Positions 52,874-62,218 are shown, counted from the first letter of the stretch. The stretch is 64,000 bases of DNA from Cyclobacteriaceae bacterium (GCA_019694875.1 JAIBBC010000001.1:682001-746000); one strand, 5' to 3'. A program made the numbers and translations. The notes: generated from the letters alone by a model not told the origin.

Positions 52874-53335
52874 ATGAACCTCAATATGTGGCAAAGAATT
52901 CAAACGGTATTTCTGGCGGTGGCAGCGATAGCATTGATTGTGGCGCTTGTACAGCCACTTTGGGAAGCCCGTGTGGGTGAAGAGAAGATCATTCTCACTC
53001 CTTTTTATCTGTTACAAAACAACCAATACCTCTACTATCCTTATGCACTTACAGCCGTGCTGGCCGTTGCGGGATTGACACTTACTTTTTTAACCATCAG
53101 GCGATATGACAACCGCATGGTTCAGATGAAGCTGGGCCTTTTCAACACGCTTATTTTAACTGGCGTAATGGCTTGCATCGTGATTTTTGTGTTGCAGCTC
53201 AATAAACAATATCCGCTCGCACATAATGGCATTGCCATGTATTTTGTTTTCGCAGCAGTTGTTTGCAACTGGCTGGCTGTCCGGTTTATCCGCAGAGACG
53301 AAAAACTTGTGCGCGACTCCGAGAGACTCCGGTAA
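52874..53335 (+). CDS. DUF4293 membrane protein
   Basis: A 153-residue protein with four transmembrane segments (TVFLAVAAIALIVALVQPLW, YALTAVLAVAGLTLTFLTI, LILTGVMACIVIFVLQL, GIAMYFVFAAVVCNWLAV). The start MWQRIQTVFL at residue 5 resembles the family's MIQRIQT, so ATG 52886 is an alternative start. Function unknown; Bacteroidota-specific. Confidence 0.85.
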   Translation: MNLNMWQRIQTVFLAVAAIALIVALVQPLWEARVGEEKIILTPFYLLQNNQYLYYPYALTAVLAVAGLTLTFLTIRRYDNRMVQMKLGLFNTLILTGVMACIVIFVLQLNKQYPLAHNGIAMYFVFAAVVCNWLAVRFIRRDEKLVRDSERLR

Positions 53336-53348
53336 TACTTTTTTTGCT

Positions 53349-55343
53349 ATGCGGTGGGGAACGGTTGGCTTGCTGTTGATCTTATTGGCGGTAAAATGTT
53401 ATAGTCAAACCGCTAATCGTTGCGAACATGCCAACGCATTGATCAACCTTATTCAAAAAAATCATGTTCAACCCATCCCGGTAAATGACGAATGGTCGAA
53501 GCGGGTTTTCAACAACCTGTTCGATCAGCTCGATCCGCAGCACATTTATTTTACACAAAACGACCTGAGCTCGTTTGCGAAACAACAAATGCAGGTTGAC
53601 AGTCTCGTTAAAATCAGCCAGCAATGCGCATGGGTGAAGTCCGTTGGTGAGGTGTACAAAAAACGCGTGAGCGATTATAAACTTTGGCTGGAGCAGGCCT
53701 TGAGCAAGCCATTCGACTATACAACACGTGATCAATTCGACCTTAATAACTTTCCGCCCAAAACATTTAGCAATTCGGCACAATCGCTCGAAAGTTACCG
53801 CAAGTCATACCTAAAATTTCTGATGCTGATGCGGATGTATGTTGCACGTGTAGCCGACAGCTCCGCCCGCGATCTGCTGTCATACGAAGCGTTTGCACGT
53901 AAAAACATCCGCAAAAAAGAATTACAAAAGCTTAGCGATGTAGAAAACAAAGGATTTGACGCGTTTACCGGTGAAGCATTCATGAAAGCAATCGCGCTGG
54001 CGTATGATCCGCACACCACATACATGTCGGAATCAGAAAATGAAGATTTCAATGAACAACTCAGTGACGAGAATCTTTCGTTCGGATTTTCAGTGACTGA
54101 AAATGAAACAGGTTCGTTTGTAGTAACCGACCTGATCCCGGGTGGCCCAGCGTGGAATTCGAATGCGGTTCGGGAAGGTGATATTTTGTTAAGTGTTCTT
54201 CTTCCCGATAATCGCGAATTGCATACGATGGACTTTGAACTCGATGATTTTATGGATGCAATAATGTCTTCGTCCATAACGAAGGCCACCTTCACATTCC
54301 GGCATACCGATGGACAGCTTACAAAGATTGAGCTGGCCAAAGAGAAAGTACGATCGCTCGATAACACCGTTTCAGGCTACGTTTTAAAAGGAACAAAAAA
54401 GATCGGGTACATTCCGCTGCCAAGTTTTTATTTCGATCGCGGAAAGGAGTCCGGTGGCGCTGCCGGAGATGTCGCGAAAGCGATCATCAAGCTCAATAAA
54501 GAAAACATCGAGGGTTTGATTCTTGATCTGCGTTCGAACGGGGGCGGATCAATCGAAGAGGCAATCGAACTGGCCGGAATTTTTATTGACTTCGGGCCGG
54601 TAATCATGTATAAGAATTCAGACCAAACAATCTCAATCCTGAAAGACATGAACCGGGGCACGATTTATAACGGCCCGCTCATCATTATGGTAAACGGGTT
54701 CAGTGCATCAGCTTCGGAGTTGCTGGCTTCTTCGCTTCAGGATCATAAACGCGCATTGATTGTTGGCGGCCGCACATATGGCAAAGGAACCGGTCAGCAT
54801 GTTGTTCCGTTGCCGGGAAGCACAACTGAATTCGCAAAAATAACCAGCGTAAAAATTTACCGCATCAACGGAAAGACCTACCAGCATCGCGGAATAATTC
54901 CGGATATCATTCTCCCCGACATCACGCAGAGCCTGGGCGAACGTGAAGAAAATTATCCGTATGCATTGTCATCCGATTCTATTGCTAAAAAAGCCTACTA
55001 CACCCCACTGGCAATGAAAACCTTTACGCCACTTGCCGAAAAAAGTATGAAGCGCGTGGAGCAGTCGGTAGCGTTTAATGGTGTAAGAAAACTGCAGGTA
55101 AATCTTTTGCAGGCGGTACCGTTAACCTCAACAGGTTTTTACGATTATATGAAGCGACCCGATGCCACCGAAGCCGGAAACGACTCGCTGCTGACTGTTA
55201 CCAACACCGCATTTGATAATTCGTTACTTGCCGTAGACGCGTTCCGTCAGGCACTAAATGAAAAATCTGTTAAAGAAATCCGCCAGAGTTTTTATATTCA
55301 GGAGGCATATAGCATTATGGTGGATTATATTTTACAAAAATAG
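53349..55343 (+). CDS. S41-family C-terminal processing peptidase (Prc/Tsp-like)
   Basis: The start at 53349 gives a signal peptide (RWGTVGLLLILLAVKCYSQ) and 664 residues; the longer frame overlaps the upstream gene. A PDZ domain (about 230-320) is followed by the S41 core with LRSNGGGSIEEA, nucleophile Ser in NGFSASASELLA and general-base Lys in GGRTYGKGTGQH. It degrades or trims periplasmic proteins. It lies 13 bp after the DUF4293 gene and may be co-transcribed. Confidence 0.92.
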   Translation: MRWGTVGLLLILLAVKCYSQTANRCEHANALINLIQKNHVQPIPVNDEWSKRVFNNLFDQLDPQHIYFTQNDLSSFAKQQMQVDSLVKISQQCAWVKSVGEVYKKRVSDYKLWLEQALSKPFDYTTRDQFDLNNFPPKTFSNSAQSLESYRKSYLKFLMLMRMYVARVADSSARDLLSYEAFARKNIRKKELQKLSDVENKGFDAFTGEAFMKAIALAYDPHTTYMSESENEDFNEQLSDENLSFGFSVTENETGSFVVTDLIPGGPAWNSNAVREGDILLSVLLPDNRELHTMDFELDDFMDAIMSSSITKATFTFRHTDGQLTKIELAKEKVRSLDNTVSGYVLKGTKKIGYIPLPSFYFDRGKESGGAAGDVAKAIIKLNKENIEGLILDLRSNGGGSIEEAIELAGIFIDFGPVIMYKNSDQTISILKDMNRGTIYNGPLIIMVNGFSASASELLASSLQDHKRALIVGGRTYGKGTGQHVVPLPGSTTEFAKITSVKIYRINGKTYQHRGIIPDIILPDITQSLGEREENYPYALSSDSIAKKAYYTPLAMKTFTPLAEKSMKRVEQSVAFNGVRKLQVNLLQAVPLTSTGFYDYMKRPDATEAGNDSLLTVTNTAFDNSLLAVDAFRQALNEKSVKEIRQSFYIQEAYSIMVDYILQK

Positions 55344-55347
55344 GTTT

Positions 55348-56379
55348 ATGAAAGGCTTTTATCTGGTGCTCGTTTTAGCAGCGGGCATAACATCTGCACA
55401 GGCGCAAAGTGAAGCATACCAATACCTCGAGGCCATCGGCAACGAGTTTCATGAAATTTCACAAAACAGCATGAGCTATACGAGTGCCGCTTCACATGGC
55501 AAGAGTGCACGCAAAATCGAGAAAAGAAGAACCGAGCTTATCACCAGCATCAAAGCAGCAGAAACAAAAATCCGCAGAATGAAACCGTTCGAGGGTGATG
55601 CATCTCTGCGCGACTCATTGGTGGCTTATTTGGTTCTCGACCGGCTTGTGATGACCGAGGATTACGGCAAAATCTTAAACATGGAAGAAATTGCCGAGCA
55701 ATCGTACGATGCCATGGAAGCTTACCTGCTGGCAAAAGAAAAAGCCGGAGAAAAACTTGAATCCGCGTATGATCGGGTGAGTGAGCAGAAAAAACTTTTT
55801 GCCAACCGGAACAACATTAAAATTGTAGAGAACACCAGCAAGCTTGGCAAGAAGCTCGAAAAGTCAAGCCAGGTTATTACGTATTACAATAAAGTGTATT
55901 TGTTGTTTTTCAAGAGCTACAAGAACGAAGCGTACCTGATGGAGGCGTTAGATAAAAAAGATATCAGCGCAATGGAGCAGACAAAAAATACGCTGCTTAC
56001 CAGCGCTGAACAGGATTTGGAAAAGATCGGGCCGTTACCGGCCTTCAGTGGCGATAACTCGCTTAAAATTGCGTGCCAGCAAATGCTTGCGTTTTATAAA
56101 ATGGAGGCTTCTCAAAAGGTGCCAGAAATGGTAAACTTCCTGTTGAAACAGGAGAATTTTGAGAAGATGAACAAGGCTATTCAGGCCAAGCGTCCCGCTG
56201 ACCGGAGTCAAAAGGATATCGACAGCTATAACAATGCCGTGAAAGATTTCAATACGGCTGTTGAAAAGGTTAACGCTATGCACAACGACCTGAACAAAAA
56301 ACGCAGCGCATTGCTGCAACAGTGGAACAACGCCAGCGAAAACTTCCTTGATAAACACGTGCCCAAACACAACGGCTAG
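55348..56379 (+). CDS. Secreted alpha-helical protein of unknown function
   Basis: From ATG 55348 the 343-residue protein has a signal peptide (KGFYLVLVLAAGITSAQAQ). The rest is predicted mostly helical and charged, with an internal coiled-coil-like pattern (KIEKRRTELITSIKAAETKIRR; FNTAVEKVNAMHNDLNKKRS). No catalytic motif is seen. It starts 4 bases after the S41 peptidase stop, suggesting a common operon and perhaps a periplasmic partner. Confidence 0.8.
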   Translation: MKGFYLVLVLAAGITSAQAQSEAYQYLEAIGNEFHEISQNSMSYTSAASHGKSARKIEKRRTELITSIKAAETKIRRMKPFEGDASLRDSLVAYLVLDRLVMTEDYGKILNMEEIAEQSYDAMEAYLLAKEKAGEKLESAYDRVSEQKKLFANRNNIKIVENTSKLGKKLEKSSQVITYYNKVYLLFFKSYKNEAYLMEALDKKDISAMEQTKNTLLTSAEQDLEKIGPLPAFSGDNSLKIACQQMLAFYKMEASQKVPEMVNFLLKQENFEKMNKAIQAKRPADRSQKDIDSYNNAVKDFNTAVEKVNAMHNDLNKKRSALLQQWNNASENFLDKHVPKHNG

Positions 56380-56381
56380 GC

Positions 56382-56394
56382 TGACATCCTGTCA
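56382..56394. promoter_or_regulatory. Inverted repeat TGACA-N3-TGTCA upstream of htpG
   Basis: A perfect inverted repeat with a 3-base centre lies directly upstream of the htpG -7 box (TACCTTTG, 56401-56408). Its position at the -33 region would suit a repressor or activator of the chaperone gene. A heat-shock role is inference. Confidence 0.45.
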
Positions 56395-56400
56395 TTTTTG

Positions 56401-56408
56401 TACCTTTG
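56401..56408 (+). promoter_or_regulatory. -7 box of htpG
   Basis: TACCTTTG matches TAnnTTTG exactly. It is 57 bases upstream of the htpG start, leaving a leader of about 50 nt that contains a terminator-like hairpin. Confidence 0.5.
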
Positions 56409-56420
56409 GAATATTATTTG

Positions 56421-56447
56421 AAATCCTGCCTGTTCGCAGGATTTTTT
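56421..56447 (+). terminator. Terminator-like hairpin in front of htpG
   Basis: AAATCCTGC (56421-56429) and GCAGGATTT (56436-56444) form a perfect 9-bp stem with a 6-base loop, with the T-run extending to 56447. It could end the upstream operon, but it lies downstream of the only visible htpG promoter box, so htpG transcripts would run through it. Confidence 0.75.
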
Positions 56448-56465
56448 ATTTAACACATCACAACT

Positions 56466-58364
56466 ATGTCAACTGTTCAGGAAAAAGGAACCATTTCCAT
56501 CCACACCGAAAATATCTTCCCGATTATTAAGAAATTTCTCTATTCCGATCACGAGATCTTTTTACGGGAACTGGTGAGCAATGCGGTCGATGCAACCCAA
56601 AAGTTAAAAAAACTTGCGTCTCTCGGAGAATTCTCGGGCGAACTTGGTGATCTGACGATTGAAGTATCGTTCGACAAAGAAAAGAAAACCATCACCGTGA
56701 GCGACAAGGGCCTCGGGATGACCGCTGACGAGATAAAAAAATACATCAACCAGATTGCGTTTTCTGGCGCTGCCGAATTTGTTGAAAAGTTCAAAGATAA
56801 AACCGATGCAAAAGATATCATCGGAAAATTCGGGTTGGGCTTTTACTCGGCTTTTATGGTGGCCGATAAAGTTGAAGTGATTTCAAAATCATTCAAAGAT
56901 GGCAGCGAAGCCGCACGCTGGGAGTGCGATGGCTCAACCGAATTTGAACTGAGCGCAGCAACCAAAACAGAACGCGGCACCGATGTGATCCTCCACATCA
57001 ACGCGGATTCAGAAGAGTTTCTGGATGAGTTCCGCTTAAAGGGCATCCTCGAAAAATACTGCAAGTTTCTCCCGGTACCAATCAAGTTCGGCACAAAAAA
57101 AGAAAGTATTGAAGACGGAACAGATGCTGACGGAAAACCTAAATTCAAGTCGGTTGACGTTGACAACATCGTTAACAACACTAACCCGATTTGGACAAAA
57201 TCTCCAAACGATTTAAAAGACGAAGATTACTTAAGCTTTTATCGTGAGTTATACCCGTTCAGTGAAGACCCGCTGTTCTGGATTCATCTGAATGTTGACT
57301 ACCCGTTCAACCTAACCGGTGTTCTGTATTTCCCGAAGGTGAAGAACGATTTCGAAATGCAGAAAAATAAAATCCAGTTGTATTCACGTCAGGTATTCAT
57401 TACAGATGAAGTTAAAGATGTAGTGCCCGATTTCCTGATGCTGTTGCATGGCGTTCTCGATTCACCCGATATTCCGCTGAACGTTTCAAGAAGCTATCTG
57501 CAAAGTGATTCGAATGTTAAGAAGATCAGCGCCCACATTACCAAAAAGGTAGCCGATAAACTGAACGAGATGTTTAAGAAAGATCGTGCTGATTTTGAGA
57601 AGAAGTGGGATGACGTAAACCTGTTTGTGAAGTACGGCATTATCAGCGATGAAAAATTCTACGATCGCGCGAAAGACTTTGCGTTATTCAAGAACACCGA
57701 TACCAAATATTTTACGCTTGAAGAATACAAGGAAAAGGTTAGCCCCGCCCAAACCGATAAAGATGGCAACGTGATTTACCTGTATGCTTCTGATGCCGGC
57801 AAGCAGGATAGTTTTATCCAGGCGGCCAAAAACAAAGCATACGATGTGCTCGTGCTTAACGGTCCGCTTGACAATCACTACATCAACACACTCGAGCAGA
57901 AGCTTGAGAAAGTTCAGATCAAACGTGTTGACAGCGACACAGCTGACAAGCTGATCGATAAAGGTGAGAAAATTGAAAGCGTTTTGAGTGACTCGGAAAA
58001 GGAGCAAGTGAAAGCTGTGTTCGAAAAAGCAATCAACAACAAGAACATGAACATTACCGTGGAGTCGCTTGCACCGGATGAGCTTCCGGTAATCATCACC
58101 ATGAGTGAATTCATGCGCAGGATGAAAGACATGGCTAAGATGGGCGGTGGCGGCTATGCGTTTATGGGTTCGATGCCCGATCAGTACGCGGTTGCGATCA
58201 ACGGAAATCATGCCATTGTTCAGAAAATCCTGAAAGCCGAAAACGAAGAACAAAAAACAACACTCGCCAAGCAGGCATTCGATTTAGGGCTACTGTCGCA
58301 GAACATGCTTACAGGCGCGGATCTTACGAATTTCATCAAACGCAGTATCACCCTGGTGGGATAA
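56466..58364 (+). CDS. htpG: Molecular chaperone HtpG (Hsp90)
   Basis: ATP-dependent Hsp90 chaperone of 632 residues. The GHKL ATPase domain shows RELVSNAVDATQKLKKL, SDKGLGMT and GKFGLGFYSAFM. The middle domain contains the catalytic Arg region (LNVSRSYLQSD), and the C-terminal dimerisation domain is complete. Length matches E. coli HtpG (624). Confidence 0.97.
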   Translation: MSTVQEKGTISIHTENIFPIIKKFLYSDHEIFLRELVSNAVDATQKLKKLASLGEFSGELGDLTIEVSFDKEKKTITVSDKGLGMTADEIKKYINQIAFSGAAEFVEKFKDKTDAKDIIGKFGLGFYSAFMVADKVEVISKSFKDGSEAARWECDGSTEFELSAATKTERGTDVILHINADSEEFLDEFRLKGILEKYCKFLPVPIKFGTKKESIEDGTDADGKPKFKSVDVDNIVNNTNPIWTKSPNDLKDEDYLSFYRELYPFSEDPLFWIHLNVDYPFNLTGVLYFPKVKNDFEMQKNKIQLYSRQVFITDEVKDVVPDFLMLLHGVLDSPDIPLNVSRSYLQSDSNVKKISAHITKKVADKLNEMFKKDRADFEKKWDDVNLFVKYGIISDEKFYDRAKDFALFKNTDTKYFTLEEYKEKVSPAQTDKDGNVIYLYASDAGKQDSFIQAAKNKAYDVLVLNGPLDNHYINTLEQKLEKVQIKRVDSDTADKLIDKGEKIESVLSDSEKEQVKAVFEKAINNKNMNITVESLAPDELPVIITMSEFMRRMKDMAKMGGGGYAFMGSMPDQYAVAINGNHAIVQKILKAENEEQKTTLAKQAFDLGLLSQNMLTGADLTNFIKRSITLVG

Positions 58365-58385
58365 CCGGAAAATAATTTCGGTTAT
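58361..58385. terminator. Inverted repeat after htpG
   Basis: ATAACCG (58361-58367) and CGGTTAT (58379-58385) form a perfect 7-bp stem with an 11-base loop at the htpG stop. No long T-run follows, so the terminator call is weak. Confidence 0.4.
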
Positions 58386-58402
58386 CTTTCGTTCAGTTAT
58401 TT

Positions 58403-59224
58403 ATGCTCAGGTACCTTCCTTTCGCGGTTATTTTGGTTTTGAGTTTCCCGGCCACAGTGATGGCCCAGGAAACTGAACCGGAGGATCAGCGCTTTACGGT
58501 GGATACACCCGTAAACCTCGATTTCCTAAAAGAGGAAAAGGTTGAAGAAGCTCCGAAAAAGAAGAAGGTAAAAAAGAAAGTTTTCTACGGAGTAAAAACC
58601 AAAAAAGGTTTTGCACGAAGGGGATCGGGTAATCGGGTTACCTACGAACTCTTCTACTACCTGAAAAAACCTGAGATGCCAAAAACTTTCGTGCGTGATA
58701 TTTACTATTACGATTACGCACGCAGAGAGGTGATTCGCACGAGCAAGTTCGATCCGAAAAAAGGAGTCCTGTTACATGGTCCGTACAAGCGCGTGATGAA
58801 CGAAGTAATTCTGGAGTCCGGTATTTTTTATAAAGGCACCAAACACGGGCGGTGGATGACGTATAAGCAAGACAGCACGCTTACCGATAAAGCCCTGTAC
58901 TTTCGGGGCTGGCCAAAAGAATCGCAGGTTACGTATTACGACCCGATGGAGCGTAAGAAAGTGAAAGAGATAACGCCAATTGAATTCGGTGAGAAGGAAG
59001 GCTTCTACTACATGTTTCATGAAAACGGGTTGATTGCCGTTACCGGTGAATACAAGTGGGGAAGAAAAGTGGGAAGCTGGATTGAATATTATCCTACCGG
59101 GAAAAGAAAGAAACTTGTTACCTACTCAAAGGATCCATTTGATAAAGATCTGATGCCGTATGTTAAAACCGAGTGGAACGACAAAGGCAAAGAAATCTAC
59201 CGGAATAATAAAATGGTGAAATAG
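58403..59224 (+). CDS. Secreted MORN-like repeat protein
   Basis: A 273-residue protein with a signal peptide (LRYLPFAVILVLSFPATVMAQ) and a Lys-rich stretch (KKKKVKKKVFYG). Several MORN-like modules follow (GPYKRVMNEVILESGIFYKG, HGRWMTYKQD, EGFYYMFHENGL, VGSWIEYYPTG). These form beta-hairpin arrays in surface or periplasmic proteins; function unknown. Confidence 0.78.
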   Translation: MLRYLPFAVILVLSFPATVMAQETEPEDQRFTVDTPVNLDFLKEEKVEEAPKKKKVKKKVFYGVKTKKGFARRGSGNRVTYELFYYLKKPEMPKTFVRDIYYYDYARREVIRTSKFDPKKGVLLHGPYKRVMNEVILESGIFYKGTKHGRWMTYKQDSTLTDKALYFRGWPKESQVTYYDPMERKKVKEITPIEFGEKEGFYYMFHENGLIAVTGEYKWGRKVGSWIEYYPTGKRKKLVTYSKDPFDKDLMPYVKTEWNDKGKEIYRNNKMVK

Positions 59225-59257
59225 ATCCGGTTTACAAATTCAGATTTTACTCCGCAA

Positions 59258-59608
59258 CTAATAGAACGCATCTTCAAAGTGTACGATCTCCGGGTTGAAT
59301 CCGGTTTTCACTGAAACAATATCAAACCGGATATTTCCTTCATATTTATTTTCGTAGGTGTATTGCTCGGCAGCGCGGATAACCGTTGCAGCTTTCCGTG
59401 AATCGACAAACGCTTCCGGCTCACCGTAAAACGAATAACTCCTTGTTTTAACTTCCACGAAAACGATAAACGTACCCTTCTTTACAATCAGGTCGATCTC
59501 ACCATGTTTGTGGCGGTAATTGCGAACAAGTATCTCGTAACCCTTGCTCTCCAAGTATTCGGCAGCGCGTTCTTCACCTGCTTTACCGGTTTTAGCTCTA
59601 TCATTCAT
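59258..59608 (-). CDS. YraN-family (UPF0102) endonuclease-like protein
   Basis: A 116-residue protein with the restriction-enzyme-like core: GEERAAEYL, GEIDLIV (Asp) and FVEVKTRS (ExK). The family is widespread, and its relation to Holliday junction resolvases is by fold only. Divergent from the phosphosugar isomerase gene. Confidence 0.9.
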   Translation of the reverse strand: MNDRAKTGKAGEERAAEYLESKGYEILVRNYRHKHGEIDLIVKKGTFIVFVEVKTRSYSFYGEPEAFVDSRKAATVIRAAEQYTYENKYEGNIRFDIVSVKTGFNPEIVHFEDAFY

Positions 59609-59637
59609 CGTGAACAGAAATCATATTTCTAAAATCG

Positions 59638-59645
59638 TAAATTTG
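59638..59645 (+). promoter_or_regulatory. -7 box 4 bases before the SIS isomerase start
   Basis: TAAATTTG matches TAnnTTTG exactly and ends 4 bases before ATG 59650. The divergent gap is only 41 bp. If used, the mRNA is nearly leaderless. Confidence 0.4.
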
Positions 59646-59649
59646 CAGC

Positions 59650-60657
59650 ATGTCTGTTACAAAAAAATCTATTGAAAATTTTACCCGCCAGCTGGGCGAT
59701 GCATTAAAGATTGGTCAATCGCTTGACCTGATGCGTCCGGGAAGTGATATACGGAATGTGGTGATTGCCGGCATGGGTGGTTCGGGCATCAGCGCCAACC
59801 TGATTGAATCATTAACGTGGGGACGAATTCCTATCCCGATTACAGTTTGCAAAAGCTATACGATTCCGCAGTTTGTTAGTCCGCATACGTTGTTTATCGC
59901 CAGCTCGTACAGCGGCAATACAGAAGAAACAATTGCTGCACTTAATAAAGCATTATTGAAACGTGCGCATTGCATTGTGATCGCATCAGGCGGAAAAATT
60001 CTCGACATCGCACGGGAGTACAATCTCTTCTACATACAATTGCCTTTAGGCTGGGCGAGTCCGAGGGCCATGCTTGGATATAATATGGTGTCGCTGCTTG
60101 CTTTGTTGTACCACACAAATCTGATTGGTGCGGCCTTCATCAAGGAAACCGAGAATGCTATGGAATATCTTGACCGCAGCGAGAAAGCCATCCAGACAGA
60201 AGCCGAGATTATCGCACGAAAATTAAAGGGCAAGCTTCCGGTAATTTATTGCGACAGCCGGCTGCAGGCTATGGCCATACGCTTTCAGCAGCAGTTAAAT
60301 GAGAACTCGAAGCAGCTCGCTCACGTGAACGTTTTCCCGGAAATGAATCACAACGAGTTAACGGGCTGGAGGTTTCCGGAGAACCTTTTGCCGATGCTTC
60401 AGGTTATATACCTGTATTCCGATCACGACCATGAACGCGTGGAAAAACGCATGGACATTTGCCGGGATATTTTTGAAAAGAAATCGAACAGCATTATCGA
60501 CATCGTGGGCGAAGGTGCCTCGCTGCTGGAACAATATTACTACCTCATCCACTTAACCGACTGGATTTCATTTTACCTCGCGAAAGAAAATGGCGTTGAG
60601 GCCGATCCGATCGAAACCGTGGATTACCTAAAAGCCGAGCTGGAAAAAAACAGGTGA
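59650..60657 (+). CDS. Bifunctional phosphoglucose/phosphomannose isomerase (SIS domain)
   Basis: The 335-residue protein has two SIS-type halves. VVIAGMGGSGISANLIESL and IASSYSGNTEETIAAL are the phosphosugar-binding loops, and the C-terminal half carries the PGI/PMI signature region (EMNHNELTGWRFPE). It interconverts glucose-6-P or mannose-6-P with fructose-6-P. Its stop overlaps the lipB GTG start by 4 bp. Confidence 0.88.
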   Translation: MSVTKKSIENFTRQLGDALKIGQSLDLMRPGSDIRNVVIAGMGGSGISANLIESLTWGRIPIPITVCKSYTIPQFVSPHTLFIASSYSGNTEETIAALNKALLKRAHCIVIASGGKILDIAREYNLFYIQLPLGWASPRAMLGYNMVSLLALLYHTNLIGAAFIKETENAMEYLDRSEKAIQTEAEIIARKLKGKLPVIYCDSRLQAMAIRFQQQLNENSKQLAHVNVFPEMNHNELTGWRFPENLLPMLQVIYLYSDHDHERVEKRMDICRDIFEKKSNSIIDIVGEGASLLEQYYYLIHLTDWISFYLAKENGVEADPIETVDYLKAELEKNR

Positions 60658-61373
60658 ACGCAGTTCTCAACCATCAAACAAAATTTATTGATCTTGGACT
60701 GATCGACTATCAGCAAGCGTGGGATTATCAAACCAATCTTTTCAACTCGATTTTAGAAATTAAATCTGCGAACCGCGTTGCGGCCCCGGGCGATCAACAA
60801 GTGACGGAGAATTACCTGCTCTTCTGCGAACATCCGCACGTATACACTCTCGGCAAAAGCGGCAACGAAGAAAATTTACTGGTTAAAAAAGAAGAGCTAC
60901 CCGCCATCGGTGCAACATACTTTCACATCAACCGCGGTGGCGACATCACATATCACGGCCCGGGGCAACTGGTTGGCTATCCGATTCTCGACCTGGAAAA
61001 TTTCTTCACCGACATTCATCAGTATATGCGGTTGCTGGAGGAAGCAGTGATTCAAACACTGGCAGAATTCAATATTGTTGCGGGACGAATTAAAGGACTT
61101 ACCGGAGTGTGGCTGGATGTTGATGATGCCAAACACGCGCGGAAGATTTGCGCGATGGGTGTAAAAACAAGTCGGTGGGTAACACTGCATGGCTTTGCAC
61201 TAAATGTGAACACTGATCTTTCTTATTTCGATAAGATGATTCCGTGCGGTATCAGCGATAAGGCAGTTACGTCCATGCAAAAAGAGTTGGACGCACCCGT
61301 GGATATGACAGAGGTCAAAAATCTGATGAAAGAAAAATTGGCTGCACTTTTTAAAATGGATTTACTGCCGTAG
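60654..61373 (+). CDS. lipB: Octanoyl-[acyl-carrier-protein]:protein octanoyltransferase LipB
   Basis: LipB transfers octanoyl groups to lipoyl domains. The GTG at 60654 overlaps the upstream TGA; no other start precedes the conserved region, so GTG is likely. The 239 residues include CEHPHVYTLGKSG, RGGDITYHGPGQLVGYPI, the catalytic Lys in MGVKTSRWVTLHG and the Cys in MIPCGI. Translationally coupled to the isomerase gene. Confidence 0.95.
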   Translation: MNAVLNHQTKFIDLGLIDYQQAWDYQTNLFNSILEIKSANRVAAPGDQQVTENYLLFCEHPHVYTLGKSGNEENLLVKKEELPAIGATYFHINRGGDITYHGPGQLVGYPILDLENFFTDIHQYMRLLEEAVIQTLAEFNIVAGRIKGLTGVWLDVDDAKHARKICAMGVKTSRWVTLHGFALNVNTDLSYFDKMIPCGISDKAVTSMQKELDAPVDMTEVKNLMKEKLAALFKMDLLP

Positions 61374-61493
61374 TCACGCTTTAACAGGTTCAGCGTGGCA
61401 ATACGAGTTAGTAGTCTGAGTCAACAACCTGTACTCCGTTGACACGACTTGTCTGATCAAATCGTTACCTTCGGTAAAATTTCTTTGAATTAT

Positions 61494-62213
61494 ATGCTCC
61501 CCGAACTTCGCGACATTGTTTTCCTGGATATCGAAACCGTTGGTTGTACCGACCAGTACAACACGCTCAATGATCGCCTGAAAGCTCAATGGGAACGCAA
61601 AGCGGCTTTTTTAAAGCGCGAAGAGGATGCAACCGATGAAGATTTGTTTTATCTCCGTTCCGGCATTTATGCAGAATTCGGAAAGGTGGTATGCATCGGA
61701 GTCGGAATGCTATACGATACGGAATCCGGAGAACTTGGCTTAAAAACAAAAGCCTATTGCGGCCATGACGAGCGTGCGTTACTGCTGGAGTTTAAAGACA
61801 TGCTTGAGAAGATTGACTCGTCATCCGTGAGGCTCTGTGCCCACAATGGCAAGGAGTTTGATTTCCCATATCTGAGCCGGAGGATGCTGGTGCAGAACAT
61901 TCCGTTGCCGATTGCGTTAAACCTCTCAGGACGCAAGCCATGGGAAACTCCGCACCTCGATACCATGGAAATGTGGAAATTTGGCGACTATAAGAATTTC
62001 ACCTCCCTCGATCTGCTGGCCGCCATTTTTAATATTCCCTCCAGCAAAAACGACATGGACGGCAGCCAGGTCAATCAGGTATATTATAAAGAAAAGAACC
62101 TGGAGAAAATCAAAAATTATTGCGTTAGCGATGTAGTAGTGCTTACGCAGCTTTATTTAAAATTAAAAGGAATGCCTGTGTTGGATACCAAAAACATCAT
62201 CCAGCGGGCATAA
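61494..62213 (+). CDS. Predicted 3'-5' exonuclease (PolB-exonuclease-like, DEDDy)
   Basis: From ATG 61494 the protein is 239 residues; the frame is open from a TTG at 61449, but a TACCTTCG -7-like box at 61466-61473 favours the ATG. Motifs: DIETVG (Asp and Glu, exo I), CAHNGKEFDFPYL (exo II) and YCVSDVVVLTQLY (YxxxD, exo III), giving a DEDDy nuclease. It is a stand-alone exonuclease without a polymerase domain, probably for DNA repair. It ends 5 bases before the RNase R gene. Confidence 0.85.
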   Translation: MLPELRDIVFLDIETVGCTDQYNTLNDRLKAQWERKAAFLKREEDATDEDLFYLRSGIYAEFGKVVCIGVGMLYDTESGELGLKTKAYCGHDERALLLEFKDMLEKIDSSSVRLCAHNGKEFDFPYLSRRMLVQNIPLPIALNLSGRKPWETPHLDTMEMWKFGDYKNFTSLDLLAAIFNIPSSKNDMDGSQVNQVYYKEKNLEKIKNYCVSDVVVLTQLYLKLKGMPVLDTKNIIQRA

Positions 62214-62218
62214 GTATT

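Noticed and set aside
53187-53348. Extended start of the S41 peptidase
   Set aside because: The extension overlaps the DUF4293 gene and hides the signal peptide that begins at 53349.
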